This document shows, one piece after another, positions 11,813-23,154 of a stretch of 64,000 bases of DNA (position 1 is its first letter; every line of letters begins with the position of its first letter). The DNA is from Mangifera indica (Eukaryota; Streptophyta; Magnoliopsida; Sapindales; Anacardiaceae): contig NC_058145.1 of NCBI RefSeq assembly GCF_011075055.1, positions 8,403,228 through 8,467,227 on the forward strand, written 5' to 3'. A model generated the notes under the pieces. The model was not told the origin of the DNA, searched no databases, and worked only from the letters and a program-made list of their open reading frames with translations. Position numbers and translations under genes: made by a program.

Positions 11813-13093
11813 AAAAAAATATTCATATATTATTACTCATTTCAAAAAATTTGTCAAACGTGATCGCATTTGCTTTCCTCTCTTACCTGGTTCATGTCCA
11901 TTAATTAATCTTTAATTCATCCACATATTTATGATATAATAAGAAATTTTCATCTAATTTGGTAAGTGTTTCAATACACATGATGATAAGGTTGCTTTCA
12001 GAGACCTGTTTAATCGAATAAAAATACATCTCGAAAGTCTTAAAAGAAAACCTCTCCCACAGGGTCACCGAAATTGCCTTTAGGAATCGTCAACTTAAAT
12101 TTAATTAATTAATTAATTAATTGCATGGTTATTCAACTCATTTACATCCACCACATAACTCAACAAACACACTAACAGAAACCCCATATTCACCCAACCC
12201 AAATATATATTCCACCCATAATAAGCCTATTACTTAATTTTTTAATCCATCACACCATAAATAACACTTCAATAGAAATTAAATTACCCCAAGGGGCTGT
12301 TTGATTGATGTGAGCTTAGAGTCTCCAAAAAAAATAAAGTTTTGGGTATAAGACTCAATAAATTCATATGAAATCAAACTTTAACTTATTTGATCCAGTA
12401 TCTCAAATTTAACCTATTTAATGTATTAGTATGATCTCTAATTTGAAAAGAGTTTCGCTTTACTAAATCTAAATAAACCTAAACCTCAAAAGGACTTTTA
12501 AACCCTTAAAGTCCGTCAAATCATTTAATCCCATGTGGCATTGGTAACACTTTGAACCTTTAATCACCAACCCTAAAGGCTTTTTCAACTATTTTCACTA
12601 CAACCAAGGGTAAAAGAGTAAATGCACATTTTTTTAATGATTTGTTACACTTATAACACATAAGCCTAACAAATTATGCATATCCCAAAAACTCTAGAAT
12701 TTATCACATAGGCCATAGAAAATATGGGAGTTCATTAAATTTGACCAAATACAACAACAAATTACCCTGATTATGTTATGACTTTGACTAATTTATTCTA
12801 AAATTTATTAACAACTGATTTTTAAATAAAAAAACATAAAATAACTGATAAATTTTAAATGCAAAAGTTAAATAACACAAACACTTATTCTAAAAAAACT
12901 CGAATTAAAAATATTAAATAAAAACTTTTTAAGATTTTGAAAAATGTAGAATACTTTGCAAAAAAAATTACTGAAGAAACTTTATAAAAAAGAAAAAAAG
13001 GAAGCTAGATCTAAAAAATATTTGCTGATTAATTTTTTTCCTAGGTTTGTGTTAACCTTTGACGATTTGTTCATCATTTTATTTTGATTATTT

Positions 13094-13097
<4 letters not shown>

Positions 13098-13147
<50 letters not shown>
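13098..13147. repeat. (AT)n microsatellite
   Basis: About 25 uninterrupted AT dinucleotides. Confidence 0.95.
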
Positions 13148-13149
<2 letters not shown>

Positions 13150-13459
13150 CATCCATATTTGTCCTAGCTATTTGAATTGGTTGAGTCCTTGGAATTGCGG
13201 TTTGCTCTTAAACTGTTGGATTACCTAAGACAAAGTCAACATAAAAAATTAATGTAGGTGTATTTTTATTTAAAAATATTTTAAAGGAAGAAAATTTTTA
13301 AAAATTTTTAGTTGTTAGGATTTAATTTTAAACTTAACATCTTATCAGGAAAGATGAATATACTTGATCACCAAATATATTGAAATGATACATCTGCCCA
13401 GTAGTTGATTGATCTAAATCAACATTTTTACTGAGTTTATATGCGATAAAGGGGTCAAA

Positions 13460-13697
13460 TTTTTATTTAATAAAAAATTTAAAAATTAAAATTTTCTCAT
13501 ATTTTTTTAATTTAAAAATAAAAATATAATAAAATTTTAGTTTATTAAATTTCTTTTTTAAAATGATGATTTTATCTTTAACTTTAAGTTAAAATTTTAA
13601 CTAAATTTTATTCATAAGTAACTATTTTAATTTTTAAAAATTAAATAATGAAACTTTAGGATTTCGTTAAAACTTATATGGGAACAAGTCTTTTGGC
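13460..13697. repeat. Single arm related to the foldback elements
   Basis: The stretch ends GGGAACAAGTCTTTTGG. Its order of words (AAAAATTTAAAA, TTTTATCTTTAACTTTAAG, then the terminal box) follows the right arms at 17340-17696 and 58780-59110. No left arm was found. Confidence 0.35.
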
Positions 13698-15674
13698 CTA
13701 TAGGGAATTTAATTGATTTGGCCAAATATGGGGTGTTTTAATACTTAGTGAAATTATAATGAATGCCTAAAACTAAAGGGTGTTAAGTGAAATTACTCAA
13801 ATCTCTAAGGATTAAGTAAAAATGCTCTCAATTTGAGAAATAAGTAAACTGTCCTTCTATATAAACCCAACATTTCCAACGGATTTACTATTTAAATTTA
13901 GAGAAAAATTCAGATCTCCCACAGGTGCAACGGGTTTTCGTCTTTTCCATCGACTTTTCATGTTTTCGGACAATCAAAAATGACAAATAAGGATAGTACA
14001 TCATCTTACTTCTTGTTTGAATCAATTTATTGTTAGGAGTAATGAGATTTGAGGAAGATTTTGAGGTTTGAATGTTTAGGGTTCTGATTTTGAACAATGT
14101 ATAAAATGTTTTGATTTTTGGTTGTTTTGCTTGAATTTATTGAGGGGTTTTGTGTTATTGGATGTGTAGAATTGATTTGTGTTGAAATTAGAGGTTGAAA
14201 TGAATATTTTTGGTCAGAAAATGGATTAAATTTGTCGGCACTACGACAATCTTCCACGAGTGCCTATGAGGTGAGGAGAAAATTTAGCGTTTTCAAAATT
14301 TTAGGGGGAGGGGGAAGAGGGGGAGATCCACAGGGGTTCGTAGAAAATTTTACATTGAACCGTAGGACAGTCCGTGAAAACTTTGGGTTGGGTGAAAATT
14401 GATTTTTTTTAAACTATAGGATCTGTAGGAAACAAATTTTGAACAATTATAACTTTTTATCCGGGAAGAGTTATGGGGCCTGTAATATATCTATGCGAAG
14501 CTTGTTTCAAGCTCTATAATGACAATTAGATTTGCCGGTTGTGCTCAATTTGGAGGCTCAAATAAAACTGTTTCAATGTATATTATGTAGTTTTTTTTGT
14601 TTTACCAAATTTAGGATATTCGGTTTTATGATTTTGAGCTTGTTTGTAACCGAACTAGACTTTTTTGATATGTAGTTTTCAAATTTGATATCTGTCTCTT
14701 TAGTTTTGTGCTTTTTTAGACACGTTTTATGATATAATTACGAAATTTCAAATCTATTTTTCGGTTTTCTCGTTCCTAAGAACGCGTAGTTTTCGAAATT
14801 CAGATTTGTTTTTTCATATTTTCAATTGATTTTTTGATTGTTGATATTCTAGGGTATTTTAATATATCTATTTATTCTTAACATGTTATTTAAATCATTT
14901 ATATATTGTATAATATTAAAATGCCCTCCATATTTTCTAATATTTCATTTAACCCTTCAATTATTATCAAATATACAAATACCCTTTTACATGATATACA
15001 AACTAAATTTAATAAATAAAATTAAGTTTTGAGTTAAGATTCATATAAATACTTTTTTTTACATATTAATTTTTTTCGATTCAAATTTAATAATAAGAAC
15101 TTATTTCTCCCGAACGAACCCGTAGTAATTGATATTAAATAAAAATGAGAGTGAAAGTGAGTGTTTAAATGATATGAGATGTATATATAATGAAAGTAAG
15201 AGTAAAAAGATTTATATGGATGTGGTGAAAAGTAATTTTAGTATTTTAAAAAAAAATTAAAATATTTTTACTTACAAATAGAAAAAATAGATATTTTTAC
15301 TTAATAAAAAGATAAAATGGCTGTTTGATTTAATTTCCCTAATACTTATCCCAAAATTTCAAACTTGGTGATGTTTCCTTCCTACTAATCAATGAAAACG
15401 TCATTAAATTGACCCTTTGGCGGTGGGTTGAGAAGATAAAAGGAAGTAAAGCAGAAAGAGTAATATTATAATAATACTTATGTGACATAATTAAAATAGA
15501 AATTGGTAAATTAAATAAAAAAATAAAAATGGGGTTGGAGGGCTGTCTAAATAAGCAGCTAGTGCCGAGGGCGAAATGTAAAAGTTTTCACACATGATGA
15601 AAGTCAAAAGAATTAAATGTTATTAACAGAAAAAACAAGCAAAGTTTCCTCGACTACTTCGTCTACTCCACCTC

Positions 15675-15814
15675 CAATTCTATATATATATTTTTACTCT
15701 TTCAAACTCTATACCTTCTTAACGAATTGTCTTTCCATTTCTATTTGCATTTGCACCGACAAACAAAGGCTGCTTCAGAAGAAGAGACTTTCTTTCCTCC
15801 CTCATTGATATCGG
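15675..15814 (+). promoter_or_regulatory. Possible promoter and 5'UTR exon of the NHL13-like gene
   Basis: A TATA box (CTATATATATATTTTT near 15680) is followed by a CT-rich, leader-like stretch. This ends at a good donor, CGG then GTATGT, with GT at 15815-15816. The next strong acceptor in + orientation upstream of a gene is the pyrimidine-rich TTCTCTCTTTTCTACAG ending at 18151, 26 bases before the NHL13-like ATG. I infer a 5'UTR intron of about 2.3 kb. The alternative is a separate short transcript. Confidence 0.4.
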
Positions 15815-16886
15815 GTATGTGATTCAGGCCTCTCAGTTCTTCAGCTGTGATTATTCTTCTTCAATTCTTTCAAAATAGCTTTTGTTTTCATGTACATGTA
15901 AACAAGTTAAACGATCTCTCAATTTGGGTTGTTGATTCATTTGCATTTTCTCTTTCATACTAAAAGTTTTAATTTTGAGACTTTCATTGGATCTAATTGT
16001 TATGTGTTTGATATCTAAATGAGTCGAGACTATGGGAATCATTTTTATGTCGTCGTGGGGCATACCATGTATTACCACATGGATTTGTAATTAGGCTAAA
16101 ACACTTGTTTCCATCCAAAGTTCAGTGTAAACTCAACCTCAAATTTATTAGTTTTTAGAAATCTAAATATTCACTAGTTTGTTAAGTTTTATTATTATTA
16201 TTATTAAAGATAAAATCATTATTTATAAATTTTATTTAAATTCATATTTTAAGATTACCTTTAAGTTTTCAAATTTTTATTTTTACCTCATAAATTTATA
16301 TTGTTTAGGTTTAAAAATTAACTTTTTCCCCTTCAAATCTAAAATTGCGAAACTCTATCTTTTTGCCTTGTACAATCACCCTTAACTTTTTAGAATTTAT
16401 TAATTACATCATGGTCTTTCTTTCCCCTACCCTCCAACAATGATTTGTCAAATTTAGATTTATAATCAACTCCTCTCTTTTGTTTTGTACATTCTCTATT
16501 AAGTGAACTAGATCATTTTCTGATTAATTCTTATTCAATGAACAAACCTTTTTAATTTAAATTAAATTTTTTATAATTTTTTTGTTTTCAATAAATGAAC
16601 CCAATAATATCAGCGACCTTTTATTTTTTATTTTGTTTTTTCGAAGGAGAAATCCAAACATAGTGTCCCGGGGTTGGCATATTTTTGTCATTTTAATTTA
16701 AGCAGCCTGCTTATTTGTTTATTTTGTCTCGCTGTTGCTGCTATTTTGTGTTCTCCTTTTATCTGTTTGTCCTTACGATTCCCTCACGGAATTCTGTTTA
16801 CAGCTTTGCTCTTATCTTCTCACTCAATTCAATCATCTCATTTGTTATAAATATTTCTATAGAGAGCAATACATAGCATTTATTTT

Positions 16887-17696
16887 CAAAGGACAACTTC
16901 CACCCAAGTTTAAGTGTATTTTCAAAGTCACGTCCGTAAGATTTAAAAATCTAAAAGTCTCATCCATCTGTTAAAAATTTCAGTTAGAGATACGGATAAA
17001 AATATCATTTAACAAAAAACTAAAATTTTATTATATTTACCCCCCTCAGCTTGAAAATCTCACAATTCTCTTCACTTAAAGTTTGAAAAATCAAAATTTC
17101 CCTCTTCGGGTTTGCAAACAGTCATTGGAGAAGGCGTTCTTTGTCGTCTCCGATGGCGTTGACTCTTTCTCTTGACTTAACTCTTCCTATCGATCACTTC
17201 CTAACCACCAACGAAGTTCATTTCCTCCAATGAAGATGACCGTCGAAGGTCTTAGACGTCCACATCGTCTTCGTCTAAAACCTCTAGCGATGGTCTTCGT
17301 CTTGGGCGAAAACGAACTCATTTTATTAAATCGATTTCGTCTTCATCAGAGGAAATAAAGTTTGTCAGTGGTTGGAAAGTGATCGATAAAGAAAGTTAAA
17401 CTAGAAGGAAAAGTCAATGCCATCGGAGACAGCAAAGTTTGTCATCTCCAATGACGGTTTGCAAACCTTAAGGAGAAAATTTTGATTTTTCAAACTTCAA
17501 GTGGAAGAAATTATAAGATTTTTAAGTTAAAGGAGGCAAACAAAATAAAACTTCAGATTTTTAAAATTTTTTATTAAATTATGATTTTACTCTTAATTAT
17601 AATAAAATTTTTAATAGATGAGTGAAACTTTTGAATTTTCAAACCTTACAAGTATAACTTTGAGAACATACCTAAACCGGGGGAATAGTCCTTTGG
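16887..17696. mobile_element. Foldback (long inverted repeat) MITE-like element, copy 2
   Basis: The left arm starts CAAAGGACAACTTCCACCC and the right arm ends GGGGGAATAGTCCTTTGG. The inverted match continues through GAAGTTTGAAAAATCAAAA, GTCATTGGAGA and the CTCCGATGGC region, leaving a short loop near 17280-17340. No transposase is encoded. It is related to the element at 58345-59110. No clear target duplication was found. It lies in the proposed 5'UTR intron. Confidence 0.8.
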
Positions 17697-17817
17697 TCAA
17701 TAAAAAGCCAATAAATACATATTCAACATTCTTCATCTTATCTTGTGATCCCAACCGCTTACGTGCAAATTTGTATATTCTTTTTTTAAGCACAAAATCT
17801 TATCATATCTTTAATTA

Positions 17818-17942
17818 TATATTTTGATAATATTATATATAAATAATTATATAATTATATATTATTTTATTTTTAATTTAAAATTTTTTAATTAAATAAT
17901 AATATATTAATATTCATATATAAAAATTTTACATATAAATTA
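17818..17942. repeat. Palindromic MITE, copy F
   Basis: A heavily AT-rich copy with the core TATTTTATTTTTAATTTAAA and mirrored AATTATATAATTATATATT blocks. The ends are eroded. Confidence 0.5.
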
Positions 17943-18018
17943 CGCACATAATTTTCCTCAATATAAAGAGGTCTTAATTAATATCTGTCGACGCGGCCTC
18001 CTCAGCACATCAGATTCT

Positions 18019-18076
18019 ACGCGTTATACGCATTCTCTCAGTTGTTTCTTTGTACTTTCCACGTGTACTTACGCGT
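18019..18076 (+). promoter_or_regulatory. G-box/ABRE and CGCG boxes upstream of the NHL13-like gene
   Basis: CCACGTGT lies at 18059-18066 and ACGCGT occurs at 18019-18024 and 18071-18076. ACGTG cores are bound by bZIP/ABF factors, and CGCG boxes by calmodulin-binding CAMTA factors, both tied to stress and defence. They lie 100-160 bp before the start codon. If the long 5'UTR intron is real, they are intronic. Confidence 0.45.
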
Positions 18077-18177
18077 TTTGTATACATAACATAAATATGT
18101 GTCCACTTTTTGCCCTTCATTTCTCACTCTTGTCTTCTCTCTTTTCTACAGAAACTCAAGCCCTGCAATTACTTACC

Positions 18178-18990
18178 ATGGCTGACGAAAGAGTCCACCC
18201 TCACAACTCACCCTCCCACCATCAGCATGAAGATGAAGAAGAAGAAGTCTCCACTCCCAGGCCTTCTCCTCCTTCTCCTGAAAAGCCTATTGCTCAACCT
18301 CCTCAATCACCTGCTGCCACTTACGTTATTCAAATCCCCAAGGACCAAATCTACCGTGTTCCTCCTCCCGAAAACGCTGACCGTTTCAAATGCCTGTCTC
18401 GCCCTAAACCTTCTAGAACTTGCTGCGCCTGTCGTTTCTTCTGCTTCACTCTCCTCACCCTGATCCTCCTCCTTGGCATCGCCGCCGGAATCTTCTACCT
18501 CGTTGTCCGGCCAGAGTCACCTCATTATAATATCAACTCTATTTCTATCAGTCCTCTCAATCTCTCTTCTTCTTCGCCGATTTCTCCTCAGTTCAACATT
18601 TCAGTGACGGCCAACAATCCGAATGACCACATCGGGATTTACTACGAGAAAGACAGCTCAGTCCAGGCTTTTTACAATGACGTCATTCTATGCGACGGCG
18701 TTTTGCCTCAGTTTTATCAGCCTACAAACAATGTTACAGAGTTTAACGTGGATCTGAAAGGTTCGGGTGTTCAGTTGACGAGTTCTCTTCTGAATCAGCT
18801 GGTGGCAGATGAGAAGTCCGAAACGGTACCGCTTAAGGTGAAATTGAGAGCTCCTGTGAAAATCAAGGTAGGGTCAGTGAAGACGTGGACGATCAAGGTT
18901 AAAGTGAATTGTGATCTAACGGTAGATAAGTTAACATCTCAGTCGAAGATTGTGTCAAAGGATTGTGGTTATGCGGTGGATGTGTGGTAG
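18178..18990 (+). CDS. NHL13: NDR1/HIN1-like protein (LEA_2 family), NHL13-like
   Basis: A single-exon protein of 270 residues. The start at 18178 has a strong context (ACCATGGC). An in-frame ATG at 18097 would add 27 residues but lies before a good acceptor (AG at 18150-18151), so I reject it. Residues 1-45 are acidic and Pro/His-rich, followed by the family box YVIQIPKDQIYRVPPPENA (49-67). A Cys-rich turn (82-89) precedes one membrane segment (about 88-110). The rest is an LEA_2 domain with NPNDHIGIYYE (147-157), N-glycosylation sites at 128, 140 and 185, and the ending VDKLTSQSKIVSKDC. NHL proteins are plasma-membrane type II proteins linked to immunity. From memory the C-terminus resembles Arabidopsis NHL13 (At2g27080) and At5g21130 most closely. 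The frame is intact, and codon use is GC-richer than the surroundings. Confidence 0.9.
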   Translation: MADERVHPHNSPSHHQHEDEEEEVSTPRPSPPSPEKPIAQPPQSPAATYVIQIPKDQIYRVPPPENADRFKCLSRPKPSRTCCACRFFCFTLLTLILLLGIAAGIFYLVVRPESPHYNINSISISPLNLSSSSPISPQFNISVTANNPNDHIGIYYEKDSSVQAFYNDVILCDGVLPQFYQPTNNVTEFNVDLKGSGVQLTSSLLNQLVADEKSETVPLKVKLRAPVKIKVGSVKTWTIKVKVNCDLTVDKLTSQSKIVSKDCGYAVDVW

Positions 18991-19497
18991 GGCAATATTA
19001 TTATTATAATTATTTTGGATGGGAGAGTGTTTGGTTGTAGGATTTACACCAGTGCCGTTGATATATTATTTAATTTATTTTTAGTGTTGTGGAAAACATG
19101 TCATGGATGGACTTATTCTGATGGAGATTATTATTATTATACTGAGTACAGGACATATAGTATGATGATGAGATATGATTCATTTTGTAGTTTTGTTTGT
19201 TGTCTTGTTGTTTCTTTCTTTATATTTGATTAATTTAATTCTTTTGATTATGATTTCTATGTAAAAATAATAGAGATTTATTGCATCAATTCAGGCGTCA
19301 AGCAGGGAGACGAAGGACGTGGCTTTCTGCCTGCCAACCCATTCCGCCTTCCTCAGTTGCAAATTTCTACAATTATGTTTTTATACATATTTTTGCTAAG
19401 ATGTTTTTTTCACAAACTAAATTTCGGAATTCAAGAGTTTTGCGCGAATCAAATAATGGTAGTAGTAGCAATTAGTTAGTAATAATATTCTAATATC

Positions 19498-19551
<54 letters not shown>

Positions 19552-20955
19552 CTCTATCTAGTTAAGTATGATATGAATATAAGAGAAAAATAAGTAAATA
19601 AGAGATAAAAATTTTAATATAATTTGGTTCCATGGTCAAAAGACTTTAGTCCATAAAATAACTATTAGCCAATCTATATCCTCTTGGATTTGTATACAAT
19701 GGATAATATATGTACTTTTGTGTATGTAGATACCCTATCTATCTTTGGATATCTTTCTTTGTATTTATATCGGTGGTTCTTTAAATTTATAGGATTTATG
19801 AGAATAAGTTAAAGTCAAATTACCTTCTTTAGAGGATTTTTATTTCAAAAATAATTTCAAGGATTTGTTTAAATTCTAATCGAAGAATATTATAATATCA
19901 AAATTATCTCAATTGGAAATGCAAATATAATTTTTCTTTGCTAACATGAAAGAGATATAAGAAAATCATTGTGAAATTTTGAATAAAGTTTTTGCTACGC
20001 TGAGGTTTTCTCACAGCCTCTAACCGAAATACCAATTAGAATATCATGTTGCATAATATACATAAAGACCATAACAAAATTATAATTAAAAATTTTACGA
20101 AAATTTCACAAAACTATGAATCCCACTAGGATCCATTTATAAACATCATATTACAAACATGCACAAGCAAATGCATGGTGTTTTTGACGAAACTATACCT
20201 ACATGGTCTTTTCATTACTAAAACAAGTATAAAATTGAACCTCTATATTCATATGAAACACATACTAGAAGAGGCTCAAATACACATGAGAGGTCTACTA
20301 GGACATTTGTAAATAGACAAGTGTTTTGAGTGTATAGGCATACTCAATGTGCAAAGGGGGGAAGTTATAAAACTGTGAAATCGTGTCTTCTTACATAGAG
20401 ATCATGCATGATCGCTCTCCGTAATGCATAATTGTGCATCCAATGTTTATCTTATATGTTCAATTCGTGATTATCCACATTTTGAGATAGATAACATTTA
20501 TGAATAATCTTTACCCTAAGATAATGCATGCCCGTGTATAGACCATGCACAATCGTGCCTTAACCAAATTTATCCATGTTAACTTTATATCCACCTTAGG
20601 AATTCAAAAGCCAAAGATAAATGTTTAGAGAATTACAACAATATTAGACAACGATTTTTATTTTTACCTGTTTGTTTCCAGGTTTCTTGTTCTTTATTTG
20701 TTTATATATATACATAATCTTTTTAGTAATAACAATATAACTATGGAATACTAATCAACCCAAACTTATACTCCTAAAAATTAGAACTTTCTACACGAAA
20801 AAAAAGTCAATATCGGAATCTTTCCAATAATCGATAAATTGAAGGTAAGTAATTAACTATAACCACAAATTCATCTTAAATAATGTGAAAACAATACAAC
20901 AACAGAGATTGACTAAGTAGATCACAATGTAAAAAAATCAATTTAAAAAAAAAGT
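18991..20955. other. 3' flank of NHL13-like gene and repeat-like intergenic DNA
   Basis: Probable 3'UTR to about 19480, then an (AT)n tract. After this comes LTR-like DNA (about 19620-20640) with words such as ATGCATGATCG and GTGCACAATCGTGCC, similar in style to 41400-41760. No coding sequence was recognised. Confidence 0.4.
19498..19549. repeat. (TA)n microsatellite
   Basis: About 25 uninterrupted TA dinucleotides. Confidence 0.95.
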
Positions 20956-20964
20956 ATTGTTGAG
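20956..20964 (+). repeat. Target-site duplication of the MULE, left copy
   Basis: ATTGTTGAG, identical to 39982-39990. Nine bases is the typical Mutator duplication length. Confidence 0.85.
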
Positions 20965-21076
20965 GGCATATTAATTAAAATAGGCAAAAAAATTTGTGCA
21001 TAAACCTTTTTGGATAAACTTTTAATACATTTACTTTTATAAGCAAACTCATCATTTATTCTAGTAATACCCTTTC
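20965..21076 (+). repeat. MULE left terminal inverted repeat
   Basis: It begins GGCATATTAATTAAAATAGG and includes ATAAACCTTTTTGG and TTTATAAGCAAA. It aligns nearly without gaps to the reverse complement of 39869-39981, at roughly three-quarters identity by eye. Confidence 0.85.
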
Positions 21077-21384
21077 TCTCGTAATTTACATTCCTTTATC
21101 CATGTTCTTTCACCGACATCATACTCTAACAGTGCATCATTTTATTGAAAGTAAGTTTTGCAATTTATATATGTATAAATTGAAACTTTCATCCCAAACT
21201 TGTTGTGGAAACTTGCATTGATAAAAGTTAACAACTTTGAATGTTGATTTTTGAAATAGGTTGATGTTTTTTGTTTGTTCGTTGGTAGTTACCAATTATA
21301 TTATTTGTAGACAGTCAATCTATTATATTCGTCAAAGTTGAACAAGTTCTTATATCCATATCAAAACAAAAAGCAAAATACGAT

Positions 21385-21455
21385 CTTTTGGAAAATGAAA
21401 TGCTAATGCAAATATGAATGCAAGTTCGAATACAAGTGCAAATGCGAATGTGTAT
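21385..21455 (+). repeat. Short AATGCRAAT-type repeats near the MULE left end
   Basis: Several imperfect copies of AATGCAAAT/AATGCGAATGTG occur in tandem. Similar words (AATACGAATGTG) occur near the other end at 39385-39432. They could be subterminal binding sites or simple-sequence drift. Confidence 0.4.
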
Positions 21456-21554
21456 ACATATGTGTTATAAATTTTTTTCCTAAACCCTAAATGAGTGCAC
21501 TTGTTGTTTGTTTCAAAAAGTTGGGTTAATTGATTGTTTTTTCAATCAGAAAAA

Positions 21555-23154
21555 TGGTAAAGCTGATATAAATGTTTAGATTTGGTGGGCAATAGGTTAA
21601 CGAAGGTAATAATATTTCAAAATACATTGGTGGGGCTCATACATTAGTTTCAATCAACAAGAAAATAAATTATAATAGATTTGTAAAGCAGTGTGTTCTC
21701 ATTTGGGCATCAATCAAAGTTATAATGATGTAAAAAAATTATATGTCAAATGCAATGAAGTCCAATGATTTGCCATATCTATTAAAGGATGACTACGATG
21801 TTTAGATTATGATGTAGCTATCTAAGACACATAAAAGGACTTCATTATTTCTTGATATAGTTACACGCCTAATAGAAGCCAAAACCAATTATGAACAACA
21901 ACATCTAGAACCATAACAAGGGGTTTATCAATCTCCACCCATTGAAGTTCACTATTTGGATAACATACATATGCAATAGGAAAGTGTGCCTGAAAGTAGT
22001 AGGTTGAATGTGAACTTGCATCATGACGGTGTTGAGGTTAGACTTGGCTTGATTCCTTCATCTCAAGATTAGGCACATGGTAAAAGAGGTCTAGAATGGT
22101 TATGGGATACACTTAAGGGATGTTATTAAATGGGCTATTTTCCTACAGATGATTTTCACTCAAACAAAGAAGATGAATATAGTGGTTGTGATGATATGGG
22201 TGATGATAGTGATGGTGATAATAATGGTGGTAATGATAATAGTGGTGTTGAGAGGGGTGATGATGTAGGAGTTGGTCTATTAGAGATAGCCTAGGAAAGT
22301 TCAGTTCACATTTTCTACTGCATGACTGTTTTATCCCCATTAATGTGAATGTTCCAAATCCATTTTTGGTGGTCCAAAGCCTTATAGGGATGTGAAAAAT
22401 AAGGAAATTGAAACTCATTCAGTTGTACCATGAGATGGGAGATTTAGAGTGAAAGCTCTATTTGCTTGTAAATAGCTTTTAATAGATATGTTATATATGA
22501 CTGCATTGGAAAATAGTTATTAGTTTAGGATGGCAAGTACAAATAAAAAAAGATGGAATATAAAATGTGTGCATAAAAAATGCAAATGGAAAGTAGGAAA
22601 GGTGAAGTTAAGTAACAGTGACATTTTCGTGTTGCAGAGGTTGGGAACATACACTTATCTTTAGAATGTTATATGACCTTATCATAGAAAAGTTGGCAAA
22701 AGGGCACTTGAAAAAATGTTGTAGATTATGTTTACCACAAATAACCATGTATATAGGCCAAAAGACATCATAACGGATATAACAAATAGGTATAAAATTG
22801 ACATATCTTATGTTTAAGCTTGGTGTGCCAAGAATTGGGCTTTAAATGATATCAGAGGTTCACTAGATGATTCATTCAAAATATTACCAACATATTGTTA
22901 TAACTTTGAACAACAAAACTTTAACACTGTTACACACATAGACACTAATGTGGATAATTGGTTTCATTTTGTCTTTGTGGCTTTATGATACTCCATTAGA
23001 GCATTTCGTGATTATTGTAGTCCTATCATTTGTATTGATGGTATATTCTTGAAAGGTTAATTTAGGGGTACACTTTTTATTATTGTGGGCAAGGATAGAA
23101 ACAAACATATTTATTCATTAGCATTTGGTGTTAGTAGAAAGGAGAAAATAATAA
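21555..23154 (+). pseudogene. MULE transposase, N-terminal part
   Basis: Reading right with stops and frameshifts, it shows a MuDR N-terminal segment (FRFGGQ, NEGNNISKYIGG, about 21570-21900) and an acidic Asp/Gly/Asn-rich linker (about 22160-22260). A basic Cys-containing segment follows (KKRWNIKCVHKKCKWKVGK, about 22540-22600). The start of the catalytic domain is next (YCSPIICIDGIFLKG, about 23010-23060, holding the first catalytic Asp), then HIYSLAFGV. The frame is cut at 23154 by the solo LTR and resumes at 26322. This is a cut-and-paste transposase of the Mutator superfamily, not functional here. Confidence 0.85.

Larger units (their letters stand above)
8705..15650. other. Gene-poor intergenic block
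   Basis: No gene was recognised. Contents: MITE copies at 9235-9401, 11284-11460 and 11690-11812, an (AT)n tract at 13098-13147, a TTAA-type run near 12100-12122, and a single foldback arm at about 13460-13697. Long A/T homopolymer-rich stretches dominate. A 69-codon open frame at 10897-11106 (-) has codon-like composition but matches nothing I know. Confidence 0.5.

Noticed and set aside
13888..14257. Two small - strand frames
   Set aside because: Low-complexity Ser/Asn/Lys-rich frames in AT-rich DNA, with no domain or gene signals.
18097..18177. N-terminal extension of the NHL13-like protein by 27 residues
   Set aside because: The in-frame ATG at 18097 has poor context and lies upstream of a strong splice acceptor. 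The ATG at 18178 has a near-ideal context and fits the family start.
22143..22418. His/Tyr-rich 91-codon frame on the - strand
   Set aside because: It is the antisense of the acidic Asp/Gly/Asn linker of the MULE transposase, a composition effect.
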